Shown: positions 1-8,753, numbered from the stretch's first letter. The stretch is DNA of 64,000 nucleotides from Psychrobacillus sp. INOP01 (GCF_018140925.1 NZ_CP073315.1:1-64000), one strand, 5' to 3'. Notes: generated from the sequence alone by a model not told the origin. A program made the numbers and translations.

Positions 1-1
1 A

Positions 2-1090
2 CTTTCACTAGTAGGTAAACGAATTGGAAAAAATGAAGATACAGGTGCAAAAGAAATTAATGACTACGCATTTGGCGCATTTACTAATGCATATGAAGTT
101 GGATCCACTGTGAAGCCAGGTACTATACTTACAGGTTATCGCGAGGGGGTGTATCCAATCGGAGGCTCATTAGTGGATGAACCTATCCGTATAAAGGATT
201 CGCAACCAAAAAGCTCTGTATTTAACCGATTCGGAAGTGTACGAATGAATGACTTACAAGCGTTAGAGCGTTCTTCCAATGTATATATGTTTAAAACAGC
301 TTTTGGAGTTGCCGGCAGTACTTATAGACCAAACCAATCTATTAACTTTGGGACAGATGCCTTTCTTAAAATGAGAAGTGGTTATGCTCAACTTGGACTC
401 GGAGCATTAACAGGTATAGATTTACCTGGAGAAGTGAACGGAAGTACAGGTGGATTTGAAGATGGTAAGCTGCTAGATTTAAGTATTGGACAGTTTGATA
501 CGTACACTACATTGCAACTAGCTCAGTTTGCTTCTACTCTCGCTAATGGGGGAAGTAGAATTCAACCTCATGTAGTTAAAGAAATTAGAGAGCCTTCCGA
601 GGATGGTGTACAACTAGGTAAAGTAGTAAAAGAAATGACTCCAACTATATTAAACACAGTAGATAACACTCGTGAGGAGATTGAACGTGTTCGTCAGGGT
701 ATGAGACTTGTATATTTTGGTGGAGGAGGAACGGCGAATAAAGCCTTTGGAAATGCTCCATTTACGGGTGGAGGAAAAACAGGCACAGCTCAATCTAGTT
801 ACTTTGATGCAGAATTATGGCAAACATTTAATACTGTAAACTTAACTCATGTTGGTTTTGCACCATATGACAAACCGGAAATATCATACGCACTAGTTAT
901 CCCGCATGCTTCGTTGGAATCATCATACAAAACAAATTTTTCTACTCCAATAGCACGAAGACTTGTAGATAAATATTTTGAGATTAAGCTAAAAAATAAT
1001 GTGACATCAGTAAATGATTCAACTTCAATTCCACTTATAAAACCAGCCTTTACAAATGCTAAAATAGATGAAGAAGAAACAGAAGAATAA
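2..1090 (+). CDS. Class B penicillin-binding protein transpeptidase, 5' part outside the window
   Basis: This is the transpeptidase half of a class B penicillin-binding protein, which cross-links peptidoglycan outside the membrane. The frame is open from base 2, so the N-terminus and membrane anchor lie upstream. All three active-site motifs are visible: SxxK in GSTVKPGT just before base 125, SxN in ERSSNVY, and KTG in GGGKTGTAQ. The layout resembles Bacillus PbpA/PbpH elongation-type enzymes. The tail is acidic (DEEETEE). A hairpin terminator within a dispersed repeat follows the stop directly. The family call is firm; PbpA versus PbpH cannot be settled without the N-terminus. Confidence 0.93.
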   Translation, partial: LSLVGKRIGKNEDTGAKEINDYAFGAFTNAYEVGSTVKPGTILTGYREGVYPIGGSLVDEPIRIKDSQPKSSVFNRFGSVRMNDLQALERSSNVYMFKTAFGVAGSTYRPNQSINFGTDAFLKMRSGYAQLGLGALTGIDLPGEVNGSTGGFEDGKLLDLSIGQFDTYTTLQLAQFASTLANGGSRIQPHVVKEIREPSEDGVQLGKVVKEMTPTILNTVDNTREEIERVRQGMRLVYFGGGGTANKAFGNAPFTGGGKTGTAQSSYFDAELWQTFNTVNLTHVGFAPYDKPEISYALVIPHASLESSYKTNFSTPIARRLVDKYFEIKLKNNVTSVNDSTSIPLIKPAFTNAKIDEEETEE

Positions 1091-1100
1091 CTCTCCTAAA

Positions 1101-1157
1101 AAGGAACGGGTGCTTTAGTAAAGTAGAGCAACGTCTTTTAAGCCGTTGCTCCTTTTA
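1101..1157 (+). repeat. Dispersed repeat, left module with terminator hairpin
   Basis: AACGGGTGCTTTAGTAAAG is followed by the stem GAGCAACG/CGTTGCTC (1126-1133 with 1144-1151) and a short T-run. It is the first copy of the family and acts as terminator of the penicillin-binding protein gene. No clear right module follows; a weak form (ACTAACACTTATTAGT) lies at 2058-2073. Confidence 0.7.
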
Positions 1158-1292
1158 CATTTAAAAAGTACTTCTGTACTTCTGATAATACTCTTTCCTT
1201 AACCTTCTGCTTAACTGAGCATAGATCTTGGCATTTTCACTTTTCTCATGCCATAAGACTTTGTATGACTTAAATAGGAGCTCCAATTTACA

Positions 1293-1987
1293 TCAAATAA
1301 GTTGCGTAGCTGTGTCTAAGTTGGTGTAGATGAATCTTTCTTTATTAATTTCCACACGATTGGAGCTCCGCTTGATGATGTATCGCATGTGGGCGACACT
1401 CATTTTGTGTGGCTGTCTGGCTTTTACAAAGATGGCGGGATTATGGTCATCACGGCTTTCCATATAGCGTTTAAGCCATATGTCACAACGTGTATTAAAA
1501 TAAACTTCTCTTTCCTTATCGTCTTTATTGGACCAATTAATATGATTCTTTTCTAACGCAACTATTTCTCCAATTCGACAGCCGGTAGAAAACATAAATT
1601 CAAAAATCGCTTTTTTCACTGAAGAATGACAGGATTCACGAAGGTGTTCAATCTCCCGTTCGGTTAAATACTTGGGTATCCGCTTCCCTACTTTAGGTTC
1701 TTTCATTTTGGAAGTTGGATTCTTACTCAGGTATCCAGCTTCATGGGACCATCGAAAAAATGATTTCATAAAGCGGATACGATGTGCAAGACTGGCCGGT
1801 TTAAATGCTTGCCAGGTATAGCGAGATATTCTTTCAGTTGATTTGTATCCAGTAATTCCATCTCTACATCCTTAAAATAATCAATTAGTAGCAAAGACTG
1901 TAACAGGTAGGCCTTCAACGTTTGTTGCGAAAAGCCTCCTATTCGCTTATCAGCTTCAAACGAAGCCCATGCTTTTGACTGTAACAT
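1293..1987 (-). pseudogene. Tyrosine recombinase/integrase, frameshifted and lacking the catalytic C-terminus
   Basis: Two minus-strand frames together give a phage-type integrase. The N-terminal SAM-like domain (start ATG 1987 after GGGGG) runs to about 1790. The catalytic domain then continues in another frame from MKSFFRWSHE; bases upstream of that Met still encode KPASLAHRIRF, which locates the frameshift near 1775-1800. The first catalytic Arg is present in TGCRIGEIVAL. A short deletion removes residues before DKEREVYF compared with the second copy at 28.5 kb. The expected HxLRH box reads IYTNLDTATQL, and the later His and Tyr are missing. The gene cannot make an active enzyme. Confidence 0.85.
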
Positions 1988-2084
1988 TTCCATTCCCCCT
2001 AAAATAGTATAAGGATTATTGCCAATTTAATAGAATTATAGACATAGGGTGTATCTTACTAACACTTATTAGTTGGAGGTATAA

Positions 2085-2444
2085 ATGAAACTTTTACGGT
2101 ATTTTTGTACAATTTTAATCTTGTTGAGTTTTATTCTCTTAATAACTGGATGTGCAGAAAATAGAACCACACAGAAAGAGGATGATTTGAAGATAGAAGG
2201 TTATATACTTGAAGTAGATGAAGGAAGAATATTGGTTGCAGAGGGCATGACTTCAGAACAATATGAAACACTTAAATATAAAACACTTCAAGAGTTGGAT
2301 AATGAAAGTATTTCTCTTTTCTACTTAAGTTATGAAGATACCAGTGGATTAAGGAAAGGTTACAAAGTGGATGTATGGATGGATGGTGAAATTGATTTAT
2401 CTAATCCTGCTCAAGCTGGAGCAAAAAAGATTGAGTTAAAATAA
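2085..2444 (+). CDS. DUF3221-type lipoprotein
   Basis: A 119-residue exported lipoprotein. A hydrophobic signal peptide ends in the lipobox LITGC (Cys22), so the protein should be anchored to the outer face of the membrane. The mature part has the DUF3221/YobA-like pattern: GYILEVDEGRILVAEG at the start, a central acidic stretch, and KVDVWMDGEIDLSNPAQA near the end. The function of the family is unknown. The ribosome site GGAGG lies 8 bases before the ATG. It is a single gene, followed at once by a repeat hairpin. Confidence 0.8.
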   Translation: MKLLRYFCTILILLSFILLITGCAENRTTQKEDDLKIEGYILEVDEGRILVAEGMTSEQYETLKYKTLQELDNESISLFYLSYEDTSGLRKGYKVDVWMDGEIDLSNPAQAGAKKIELK

Positions 2445-2450
2445 TAATAT

Positions 2451-2484
2451 CTTATTGAACTAACGCAGCAGGTTAGTTCAACAA
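2451..2484 (+). repeat. Dispersed repeat, right module hairpin
   Basis: TTGAACTAAC (2455-2464), loop GCAGCAG, GTTAGTTCAA (2472-2481): a perfect 10-bp stem. The G-C pair at the third position replaces the C-G pair of other copies, a compensated change. Confidence 0.75.
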
Positions 2485-2605
2485 AAAATGGAATAATCGT
2501 CTACTGTAAAATATAATTAGAATCATTAATGTTATAGAAAATCAATTGAAATTTAAGGAATTATCTATTGTGCAACAAACTTATTTATCGAGATGGAGGA
2601 CTATT

Positions 2606-2700
2606 ATGAATGTAAATTCCGTTGAACAGAATAACATTTCAATTGCTGTTATAAGCAGTAGTGAGGTGTTATAAGATACTGACATACAATCGATTTAATA
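2606..2700 (+). pseudogene. DUF4180 protein, N-terminal remnant
   Basis: After the ribosome site GGAGG there is an ATG, and the frame reads MNVNSVEQNNISIAVISSSEVL, stop, DTDIQSI. This matches the start of DUF4180 proteins, which I recall as xxVISSEEVLxxDxQSA. An in-frame stop and then loss of the rest of the gene leave only this stub. Function of the intact family is unknown to me. Confidence 0.5.
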
Positions 2701-2782
2701 TAATAAATCCAGTTTAAATGAGTTTAAAGTTCAATTTTTATTCAGAAAATTTATGGTACAAAATTATAGGGAGGGACAGCAA

Positions 2783-3583
2783 ATGATTGAGAGAAAGATA
2801 CAATCATCAAGAGGAACGGTCTATTACTGGACGAATGGAATAGTTTCTCCACAAGAATTTGCTATTGTTTTTTGTCATGGATTAACAGCAGACCACACGC
2901 TTTTCGATAAACAAGTTGAGCATCTATCTGCTGAATATAAGTTGATAACTTGGGATTTTCCTTTGCATGGAAAATCAAGACCCTATGAAGATTTCTCTTT
3001 CGCAAATGTAAATGAAGAGATGTTAGCTATACTCGAACAGGAGAATATAGAAAAAATAGTCTTAGTGGGGCAGTCAGCAGGAGGTTATATTGCTCAGTCC
3101 TTTATTCATGAATATGGGGACAAGGTAATAGGGTTTATAGGAATAGGCACAACTCCTTTTGGTAAAAGTTATTATAAAAAGTCGGAATTGTTTTGGATAA
3201 AACATTATTCTACAGTTGCCAGACTGTACCCATATAGCTATTATTGTAAAGCAGGTGCAAAAGCTATTACGATAATTGATGAAGCAAGGACAAGTATGTA
3301 CAAAACATTAGTTAGTTTGGGTAAAAAAGATATGTTGAAAGTGACTAGTGAAGTTTATGGTGAGTTTTTGAAGATAGAAGATGAAGTTCAATTTAATTGT
3401 CCAGTTTTGATTACTTATGGAGAATATGACAATACAGGTTATGTAAAAAAATACTGTAATAGCTGGGCTGAAAGGACGAGGTATCCATTGAAAATTATAT
3501 CTAGTGCCTCTCATAACGCAAATTATGATAACTATGAGGAGTTTAATGGACTACTAATTTCTTTTGTTCAATCAGATATATAA
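2783..3583 (+). CDS. Alpha/beta hydrolase
   Basis: A cytoplasmic alpha/beta-hydrolase-fold enzyme of 266 residues. The oxyanion region is VFCHGLTADH, the nucleophile elbow GQSAGG, the acid most likely Asp in GEYDNTG, and the base His in SASHNAN. The substrate is unknown. The start at 2783 is chosen because AGGGAGG lies 6 bases upstream; the ATG at 2753 has no ribosome site. It is a lone gene, followed by a complete repeat unit. Confidence 0.85.
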   Translation: MIERKIQSSRGTVYYWTNGIVSPQEFAIVFCHGLTADHTLFDKQVEHLSAEYKLITWDFPLHGKSRPYEDFSFANVNEEMLAILEQENIEKIVLVGQSAGGYIAQSFIHEYGDKVIGFIGIGTTPFGKSYYKKSELFWIKHYSTVARLYPYSYYCKAGAKAITIIDEARTSMYKTLVSLGKKDMLKVTSEVYGEFLKIEDEVQFNCPVLITYGEYDNTGYVKKYCNSWAERTRYPLKIISSASHNANYDNYEEFNGLLISFVQSDI

Positions 3584-3648
3584 ATGACCATATGTCTCAT
3601 ATTAGATGGCACTTTATAAACAGAAAACAGGAAATTATGAAGGAATGT

Positions 3649-3737
3649 AACTAAAGTAAAGGGCGCTTGAGTTCAAGAACATGGAGCTTTGAGCTCTTTT
3701 TCTTATTAAACTAAAGTAGCAGTTTAGTTTAATAAGA
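3649..3737 (+). repeat. Dispersed repeat, complete unit with 14-bp right hairpin
   Basis: The left module carries AAAGGGCGCTTGAGTTCAAG and a hairpin with T-run near 3680-3702. The right module is CTTATTAAACTAAA (3702-3715), loop GTAGCAG, TTTAGTTTAATAAG (3723-3736). The stem is perfect although its sequence differs from the consensus, so pairing is what is conserved. Confidence 0.8.
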
Positions 3738-3757
3738 GACAGTAGATTTTTAATTAT

Positions 3758-3797
3758 AAACAAACTAAACCACCATATGATGGTTTAGTTTGTTTAT
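3758..3797 (-). terminator. Long hairpin at the end of the minus-strand pseudogene
   Basis: AAACAAACTAAACCACCAT pairs with ATGATGGTTTAGTTTGTTT with one mismatch and no loop beyond the CATATG centre. It overlaps the stop of the decayed minus-strand gene, so it probably was its terminator. Confidence 0.55.
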
Positions 3798-4270
3798 TTA
3801 TAAGGATTAACATATAGAGGATAATGATTTCCTTCAAGAAGCACCTTTTCGGTTACGGCATCTATTACTACAAATTTGTGCCATTCTTCTTTTTCATTTT
3901 GGTGAAAAGATGCCATAAAATATACTTGTCGATTGGGATGAATATGATGCAAGTTTGTAGGATTCATTTTTTCTCCACTCAGTTTGGTTTTATTTTATAT
4001 GTTAGTTCTGCAACTGGTACTTCATTAAAGGAGATTTTTTCCTCATACTAAATGCAGCATTTTTATACTCTTCGTAAATATTTTTATCTAATTCATTATA
4101 AAATTTATCTTCTTCAATAAAAGATTTACTTTGATTATCTGGGTACTCTAGCTTAGGAGAAGAGGTTTCAGAAGCGACTGTTTTTTGAGATGAAGTCTCG
4201 GAAGGTGTCAAAGACAGGAAAAGAAAATGAATAAGATAACTATTGTCAGTAATATAATTCCCTAGATTTT
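3794..4270 (-). pseudogene. Decayed secreted or lipoprotein gene, several frameshifts
   Basis: Read on the minus strand, pieces in three frames join into one protein. First is a hydrophobic signal (LLTIVILFIFFSC), then TPSETSSQKTVASETSS with an acidic domain (DKFYNELDKNIYEEYKNA). Next come ISFNEVPVAELTYKIKPN and a last piece, MNPTNLHHIHPNRQVYFMASF, ending GNHYPLYVNPYK at the stop (3794-3796). At least three frameshifts or stops separate them. The protein was probably exported; I do not recognise the family. Confidence 0.55.
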
Positions 4271-4375
4271 GATATTTATGATAATAATTAGATTAACGTT
4301 CACTTTGCTATGTCTCGTGACGGAAAGATAAATTTTGATATAGAAAAAGTGATACAGGAAGATGGGGCTTGATTA

Positions 4376-4410
4376 CCTTTTTCAACTAACGCGGCAGGTT
4401 AGTCGAAGAA
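4376..4410 (+). repeat. Dispersed repeat, right module
   Basis: TTCAACTAACGCGGCAGGTTAGTCGAAGAAG; one mismatch in the stem. It lies 22 bases before the start of the next small gene. Confidence 0.7.
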
Positions 4411-4431
4411 GAAAATGGGAGTGAAAAAAAG

Positions 4432-4599
4432 ATGATCAATAGTATTTTTAGATTTATTGGTTTACTTTTAATGGCTAGTCCAGTTCTCTTGTATGGACAA
4501 AATTTTGTTGACGAAAAAGTGGCTATTATGATTCTTATTGTAGGTATAATAATTACATTTTTATTTAGAAAAAATAAAAAAATACAAAGTAAACGATGA
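4432..4599 (+). CDS. Small two-helix membrane protein
   Basis: A 55-residue protein. Two hydrophobic segments (FRFIGLLLMASPVLLYG at about 5-21 and VAIMILIVGIIITFLF at about 28-43) are followed by a basic tail (RKNKKIQSKR), so both ends probably face the cytoplasm. The ribosome site GGGAGTG lies 9 bases upstream. A right-module hairpin precedes it and a complete repeat unit follows, so gene and repeat form one cassette-like unit. No family recognised. Confidence 0.6.
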   Translation: MINSIFRFIGLLLMASPVLLYGQNFVDEKVAIMILIVGIIITFLFRKNKKIQSKR

Positions 4600-4649
4600 A
4601 GTAAACTATGGACACATTTCGACCATAATGAGAATAAATGAGAAGGTGC

Positions 4650-4734
4650 TTATTCAACTAAAGGGTGCTTTACTACAATAAGGAGTAAAGCCTTTTTTCT
4701 TATTGAACTAAAGCGGTAGGTTAATTGAAGAAGA
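4650..4734 (+). repeat. Dispersed repeat, complete short unit
   Basis: TATTCAACTAAAGGGTGCTTTACT, hairpin GCTTTACT...AGTAAAGC with CTTTTTT, then TTGAACTAAAGCGGTAGGTTAATTGAAGAAG. The 30 bases before it (ATAATGAGAATAAATGAG) recur before the copies at 17.9 and 23.9 kb. Confidence 0.8.
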
Positions 4735-4886
4735 AGGGATTCCAGAAGATCGCCATAAGAGTCGATCTTTTTTCTTTGTCATGTTTCAAATAAAAGAGTT
4801 ACTATTTGAAGCACGTTGGAACCTAATTTAATGTGATAATATTTTATGAATTGGAAAAGATAGTCTTAGGAAAGGAGGAATTGCGA

Positions 4887-5276
4887 ATGTATATGAAAAA
4901 GTGGTTAACTGGATTGGTCGTTTTGCTTGCGATGATTGTAGTTGTGACAACTCAAGGCTCACTAGGTGTATTTGCCGAGTCCGGCGTCGTAACACAGCCA
5001 ATTGAGTCAGAGAAAGCGATTGAGGTTGAGTTGAACAATAATTACTTTAATCCGAAAGTCATCACTATTCCTAATGGAAGAACGACAACGTTGATATTGA
5101 AAAACAAAGGTACTAATAAGCACACCTTCACAGTGGAAAAGCTCGGAATTGACGTCGAAGTCCAGCCGGGAACAGAAAAAAACATTACCGTGAAACCAAT
5201 AAATATTGGTACATATGATCTGATATGTCGGTACCATTTCCAGGAAGGAATGGTTGGAAAAGTAACAGTCAAATAA
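4887..5276 (+). CDS. Secreted cupredoxin-domain protein
   Basis: A 129-residue exported protein with a signal peptide (about 1-27, cleavage likely after VFAES region) and one cupredoxin domain. Candidate type 1 copper ligands are in order: His in NKHTF, then Cys, His and Met in ICRYHFQEGM. The domain begins with YFNPKVITIPNG, typical of this fold. It probably binds copper or carries electrons outside the cell; the partner is unknown. The start is the ATG after AAAGGAGG; the upstream ATG at 4833 has no ribosome site. A terminator follows. Confidence 0.82.
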   Translation: MYMKKWLTGLVVLLAMIVVVTTQGSLGVFAESGVVTQPIESEKAIEVELNNNYFNPKVITIPNGRTTTLILKNKGTNKHTFTVEKLGIDVEVQPGTEKNITVKPINIGTYDLICRYHFQEGMVGKVTVK

Positions 5277-5277
5277 C

Positions 5278-5309
5278 AAGCAGGGCCAATCGGGCCTTGC
5301 TTTTTTTAA
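5278..5309 (+). terminator. Rho-independent terminator
   Basis: Stem of AAGCAGGGCC with GGGCCTTGCTT around AATC, followed by seven T, directly after the cupredoxin stop. Confidence 0.85.
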
Positions 5310-5525
5310 TAGGCAACGGTAACTTATTTATTATTACCCAGAGATCATCATAACAGCTAACTTTCCTCCACAAACGAATGTTCAGTAAAGAAGTAGGGTT
5401 AATAGTACTGAGAAATTGAATAAAATAGGTAGATGGAATCAATGTTGAAGAAATCATAATAGTTCTATGTTTTTGAGGAACAATAAATTGAAAAGTAATA
5501 AAATAGTTATAAAGCGAGGGGTTTT

Positions 5526-6260
5526 ATGAAAAAGGTTGTAATGTTTTTCCTATGTCTTCTTATATTAATTCTTCCATCACAAGTTTTTGCTCAACTTAAA
5601 GTACCTATTTTAATATATCATTCGATTGACGAATTTAAAGGGCATGGTTCTAAGGAGTTATATGTAACACCGAAGAATTTCGAGAAACAAATGATTTATC
5701 TAAGAGACCATGGCTACACATTATTAACTTTTGATCGATGGCAAGACATTTATAAAGTAAACAAACCCATTTTCATCACCTTTGATGATGGGTACAAAAA
5801 CAATCTGAATGCATTTGGTATCTTTCAAAAACTGAAAAACGAAAGTTTTAAACCAACTGGTACCATTTTTGTTATTTCTGACTTTATTGGTCGCTCCAAC
5901 CGATTATCAAAATCGGATTTAAAAATGATGGCTGATTCAGGGATCATCTCAATTCAGTCTCATACTGCTACACATCCTGATTTGACGAAAATAAAAAATT
6001 ATGAATATGAACTGAAAGGGTCCAAAGATAAAATTCAAAAAATAACGGGCAAACCAGTTAATGTTCTTGCGTATCCATACGGAAATTTCAATAACAAGGT
6101 CCTAGCAGAAACGAAGAAATACTATTTGTTTGGACTTACGACAACTCCTGAACTATTTTCTGAGAAGGGCATAAAAGACGAATTCTATCTTTTACCACGG
6201 ATCTATATCAAGTATTCAACTACTCTTGATGACTTTGCAAAGATCGTTGACGGAGAATGA
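5526..6260 (+). CDS. Secreted polysaccharide deacetylase (NodB domain)
   Basis: A 244-residue exported carbohydrate esterase family 4 protein. The signal peptide ends near VFA-Q (residues 22-23). The NodB domain starts with VPILIYHSID. The metal/catalytic motifs are TFDDGY (about 86-91) and SHTATHPDL (about 141-149), and a later motif reads AYPYGNF. Such enzymes remove acetyl groups from peptidoglycan or surface glycans; the exact substrate is not shown. GCGAGGGG precedes the start. It is complete and followed by its own terminator. Confidence 0.9.
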   Translation: MKKVVMFFLCLLILILPSQVFAQLKVPILIYHSIDEFKGHGSKELYVTPKNFEKQMIYLRDHGYTLLTFDRWQDIYKVNKPIFITFDDGYKNNLNAFGIFQKLKNESFKPTGTIFVISDFIGRSNRLSKSDLKMMADSGIISIQSHTATHPDLTKIKNYEYELKGSKDKIQKITGKPVNVLAYPYGNFNNKVLAETKKYYLFGLTTTPELFSEKGIKDEFYLLPRIYIKYSTTLDDFAKIVDGE

Positions 6261-6263
6261 AGA

Positions 6264-6291
6264 CGATTACTATACCAGGTAATCGTTTTTT
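6264..6291 (+). terminator. Rho-independent terminator
   Basis: CGATTAC/GTAATCG stem with TTTTTT, directly after the deacetylase stop. Confidence 0.85.
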
Positions 6292-6329
6292 CTTTTGGAA
6301 CCAACAAAGCGCAAAGTTTGTGAATAAAT

Positions 6330-6350
6330 GCACTTAAACTAACGGGTGCG
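6330..6350 (+). repeat. Dispersed repeat, left end only
   Basis: CACTTAAACTAACGGGTGC; the rest of the unit is lost. Confidence 0.6.
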
Positions 6351-6493
6351 CGCGACAAGTTCTGTTATAAGCGCTTTTAAGCGTGAAAATACAGGAGATT
6401 TATAAAAAATAAATTTTAACTTTACAACTGCCAACAACATCGACTTCAGATTACTATGACAAATTACCGGCAGGGACGTTCGTTCAAGAATAT

Positions 6494-7303
6494 ATGCCAA
6501 ACCCGTGGAATGATAAAACGCCATATGCGTTCATTCTATACGGTGACAACTGGGGTTTTGTGAATCGCAATGATGTAACAGTAAGAATTCCTAATACCGG
6601 CGGCTCTCGTCATTTCAAGAACGTTGGGGAACATGGGGAATTTGTATTAACTGATTCAGCTCTACTATACCAGAATGTTAAAAACGACTTAGTAATGTAT
6701 GCTGCACCAGGCAAATTTGTTAAGCGTGTATTTACACCTGGTGAAACGGTGTATGTGTATCCAGCAACTATAGTTAACTATACGTTAATTTCAAAAAATG
6801 CTGTTTTTGGTTATGTTGAAACGTCAACCTTATATGATTTGGATGTACAAGTCACAGGACCTTTTTCACCACCAGTAAACGCAAATATTACCTTTCAAAC
6901 TGCTAATATCGATGCAAATAGCCTTCAGTCGAATCTACTAACTTATGATGGAGATCGATGGCATTTACGTTATGATTATTCTGCTAAGTCAGAATTGAAT
7001 GTTAGTTTTGGTTATGTAGAGATTGTATCAGAATTCTCCATAAACATTAGACAACCAGATGTACAAGACGAAACATTGTCCATTGCATTGCCACTTAAGC
7101 TTGGATCAAAATCAATAAACGGGCAATGGCAAGTATATGCAATTTATGCAACGCTTGATACACCGGCAGGGCAGTTGAAAAATGTCGTTCATGTAAAAAA
7201 TAAAAAAACAGGCATGCAGCTCTTTATCGCACCGAACTATGGTGTAATAAAACTAGAGACAAAAGATGGCGTTGCAACGTTTATGAAGACTTTAATAAAA
7301 TAA
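6494..7303 (+). CDS. Hypothetical beta-rich protein, start unclear
   Basis: A protein of at least 269 residues that I do not recognise. No membrane segment or signal peptide is visible; the composition (many Val, Thr, Tyr, Asn) suggests beta structure. The frame stays open upstream to 6413, and those codons (LPTTSTSDYYDKLPAGTFVQEY) look coding. AGGAGA at 6392-6397 is not followed by a standard start codon in this frame. The original start was therefore probably lost or is a rare codon, and 6494 is only the first ATG. A strong terminator follows the stop. Confidence 0.6.
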   Translation: MPNPWNDKTPYAFILYGDNWGFVNRNDVTVRIPNTGGSRHFKNVGEHGEFVLTDSALLYQNVKNDLVMYAAPGKFVKRVFTPGETVYVYPATIVNYTLISKNAVFGYVETSTLYDLDVQVTGPFSPPVNANITFQTANIDANSLQSNLLTYDGDRWHLRYDYSAKSELNVSFGYVEIVSEFSINIRQPDVQDETLSIALPLKLGSKSINGQWQVYAIYATLDTPAGQLKNVVHVKNKKTGMQLFIAPNYGVIKLETKDGVATFMKTLIK

Positions 7304-7340
7304 ACAAATCACTCGCTTATACAGCGGGTGATTTGTTTAA
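7302..7340 (+). terminator. Rho-independent terminator
   Basis: AAACAAATCACTCGC pairs with GCGGGTGATTTGTTT around TTATACA. It is directly after the stop codon. Confidence 0.8.
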
Positions 7341-7563
7341 GGAAACTATTCTCTTTGTACGCTAAAAAAATATCAGACATTTGGAGACGTAGAGATAGAA
7401 TGCGGTTTGAACAACAAGATATTGTTGTAACTCAAGAATTAAATTCTATTTCATTAAATCTTAATTAATATAATCAAGGTGATAATACTACAAGTACAAA
7501 GTACCAAGTTAACTGGAGAAAAGAAGAACTAGTAGAAAAAGCTAAAGGATGGATTAAGAAACC

Positions 7564-7684
7564 AAGTTAAACAAGACCATCATTTTTTGATGGTCTATTT
7601 TTAATCCAAAACATCAAGTAAATCTCAGTAATCCATTGTGAAATGTTACACTTAATCTAACGTAGCAGGTTAATTAATTTAATG
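7564..7684 (+). repeat. Dispersed repeat, long form, left end replaced
   Basis: AAGTTAAACAAGACCATCA, stem GACCATCA/TGATGGTC with T-run, TCCAAAACATC, CCATTGTGAAATGTTACAC, then CTAACGTAGCAGGTTAATTAA. The long form differs from the short one by the added middle block. Confidence 0.75.
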
Positions 7685-7722
7685 GAGGTTTTTTATGAAA
7701 ATGATAGAAGGTAGATAGCAAA

Positions 7723-7923
7723 GTGATTATAGATGACTTTGAATTTTATGGTCAAATTGAACAAGAAAAATTTTGTTTTAAATGCAAGTCTAATTTAGTA
7801 TATTATGATGATTTCGATACTTATTTTTGTCCTAAATGTAATAGTTGGATTGAATCAAAATGTAGTGACCCTCATTGCAAATATTGCCCTAATAGACCAG
7901 AAAAACCTTTATCCTTTAAATAG
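7723..7923 (+). CDS. Small zinc-ribbon protein
   Basis: A 66-residue Cys-rich protein. CFKC (about 17-20) and CPKC (about 37-40) form a zinc ribbon; a second set, CSDPHCKYC (about 47-55), may bind another metal. The tail CPNRPEKPL resembles small Bacillus proteins of unknown role. The frame begins at a GTG. A better ribosome site (GGAGG at 7684-7688) leads an ATG at 7695 that is out of frame and stops after seven codons. The N-terminus may therefore be frameshifted. Confidence 0.6.
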   Translation: MIIDDFEFYGQIEQEKFCFKCKSNLVYYDDFDTYFCPKCNSWIESKCSDPHCKYCPNRPEKPLSFK

Positions 7924-7927
7924 TGTA

Positions 7928-8004
7928 ATTGAACTAACGGGTGCTTTACTTCAAGATGGAGTAAAGATTTTTTTTATCGAACTAAAGGGGTAGTTAACAA
8001 GGAG
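7928..8004 (+). repeat. Dispersed repeat, complete short unit
   Basis: TTGAACTAACGGGTGCTTTACTTC with GCTTTACT/AGTAAAG hairpin and eight T, then a degenerate right module (CGAACTAAAGGGGTAGTTAAC). It starts 4 bases after the previous stop. Confidence 0.8.
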
Positions 8005-8059
8005 TTTAAAACAAGAATATAGAAATACCAGTAGGAGATTAAATTTTTTAGGGGGTAAA

Positions 8060-8482
8060 ATGAAAAATAAAAACATTTTAAAAACGATAAACTGGGCATC
8101 TTTCACAACCATTGTATTGGTGAGTGTTGTTACAGCAACAATTACACTATATGACTTAAATACACACACTACTTATGGTGAAGAAGGACAGTCTCGTGCG
8201 AAATTCCGTTGGGGCTTGTTCGACACAATCATTTCAGTTGTTATACTATTTATGTCATCTTTTTTAGCTTTGTGTTGGAAACGATTATTTCCTTTTAACG
8301 TACCTATTGCAATTATAATAGTCGGTTTTTGTTATGTACTATTTTTCCTTACATTCACGGTTGGATGGGTAGCTTTTCAAGGAATATTTGGTTTTTTTAT
8401 TGCATTTCTAACTGGTGTAATCTTAATAGTATGTTACTCAGTTTTCTATTTTCTTGAACGTCGCAAGACCAATAAAATTTAA
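8060..8482 (+). CDS. Four-helix membrane protein, unknown
   Basis: A 140-residue integral membrane protein. Hydrophobic segments lie at about 12-30, 53-71, 79-97 and 105-131. A hydrophilic stretch between the first two (HTTYGEEGQSRAKFRW) is probably external, and the tail (ERRKTNKI) is basic. No catalytic motif is visible and no family is recognised. AGGGGG precedes the ATG by 5 bases. It sits alone between two repeat copies. Confidence 0.7.
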   Translation: MKNKNILKTINWASFTTIVLVSVVTATITLYDLNTHTTYGEEGQSRAKFRWGLFDTIISVVILFMSSFLALCWKRLFPFNVPIAIIIVGFCYVLFFLTFTVGWVAFQGIFGFFIAFLTGVILIVCYSVFYFLERRKTNKI

Positions 8483-8509
8483 CTGGTTAGAAGTGTATGA
8501 AAAGATACT

Positions 8510-8540
8510 TGATTAACTAATAGGTGCTTTAGTTACTCAA
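8510..8540 (+). repeat. Dispersed repeat, left module
   Basis: GATTAACTAATAGGTGCTTT then AGTTACTCAAG. The following GGGGG serves as ribosome site of the next gene. Confidence 0.6.
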
Positions 8541-8555
8541 GAATAGGGGGAATTT

Positions 8556-8753
8556 ATGATTAAGTCTATAAAAGGGCAATTTATCTTATCTATATTCGTT
8601 GCTATTGGCTTTGTTTATGTTAATTTTTCTAGTATTGAGTTTATTATTGATAAGAGGGATCCAACCGTTCGGGTACTATTTTTCTTCATCATGATTTTAT
8701 CCGTGTTTAATGCGGGATTATTGACGGAAAAATACATTCAAACAAGAAAGTAG
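8556..8753 (+). CDS. Small two-helix membrane protein
   Basis: A 65-residue protein with hydrophobic segments at about 8-25 and 38-56 and a short charged loop (DKRDPTVR) between them. It is not recognised. TAGGGGG lies just upstream of the ATG. The next repeat starts 10 bases after the stop. Confidence 0.65.
   Translation: MIKSIKGQFILSIFVAIGFVYVNFSSIEFIIDKRDPTVRVLFFFIMILSVFNAGLLTEKYIQTRK

Noticed and set aside
3824-4051. Plus-strand open frame of 75 codons
   Set aside because: It runs antisense to the decayed secreted-protein gene, whose minus-strand pieces read as protein; it has no ribosome site.
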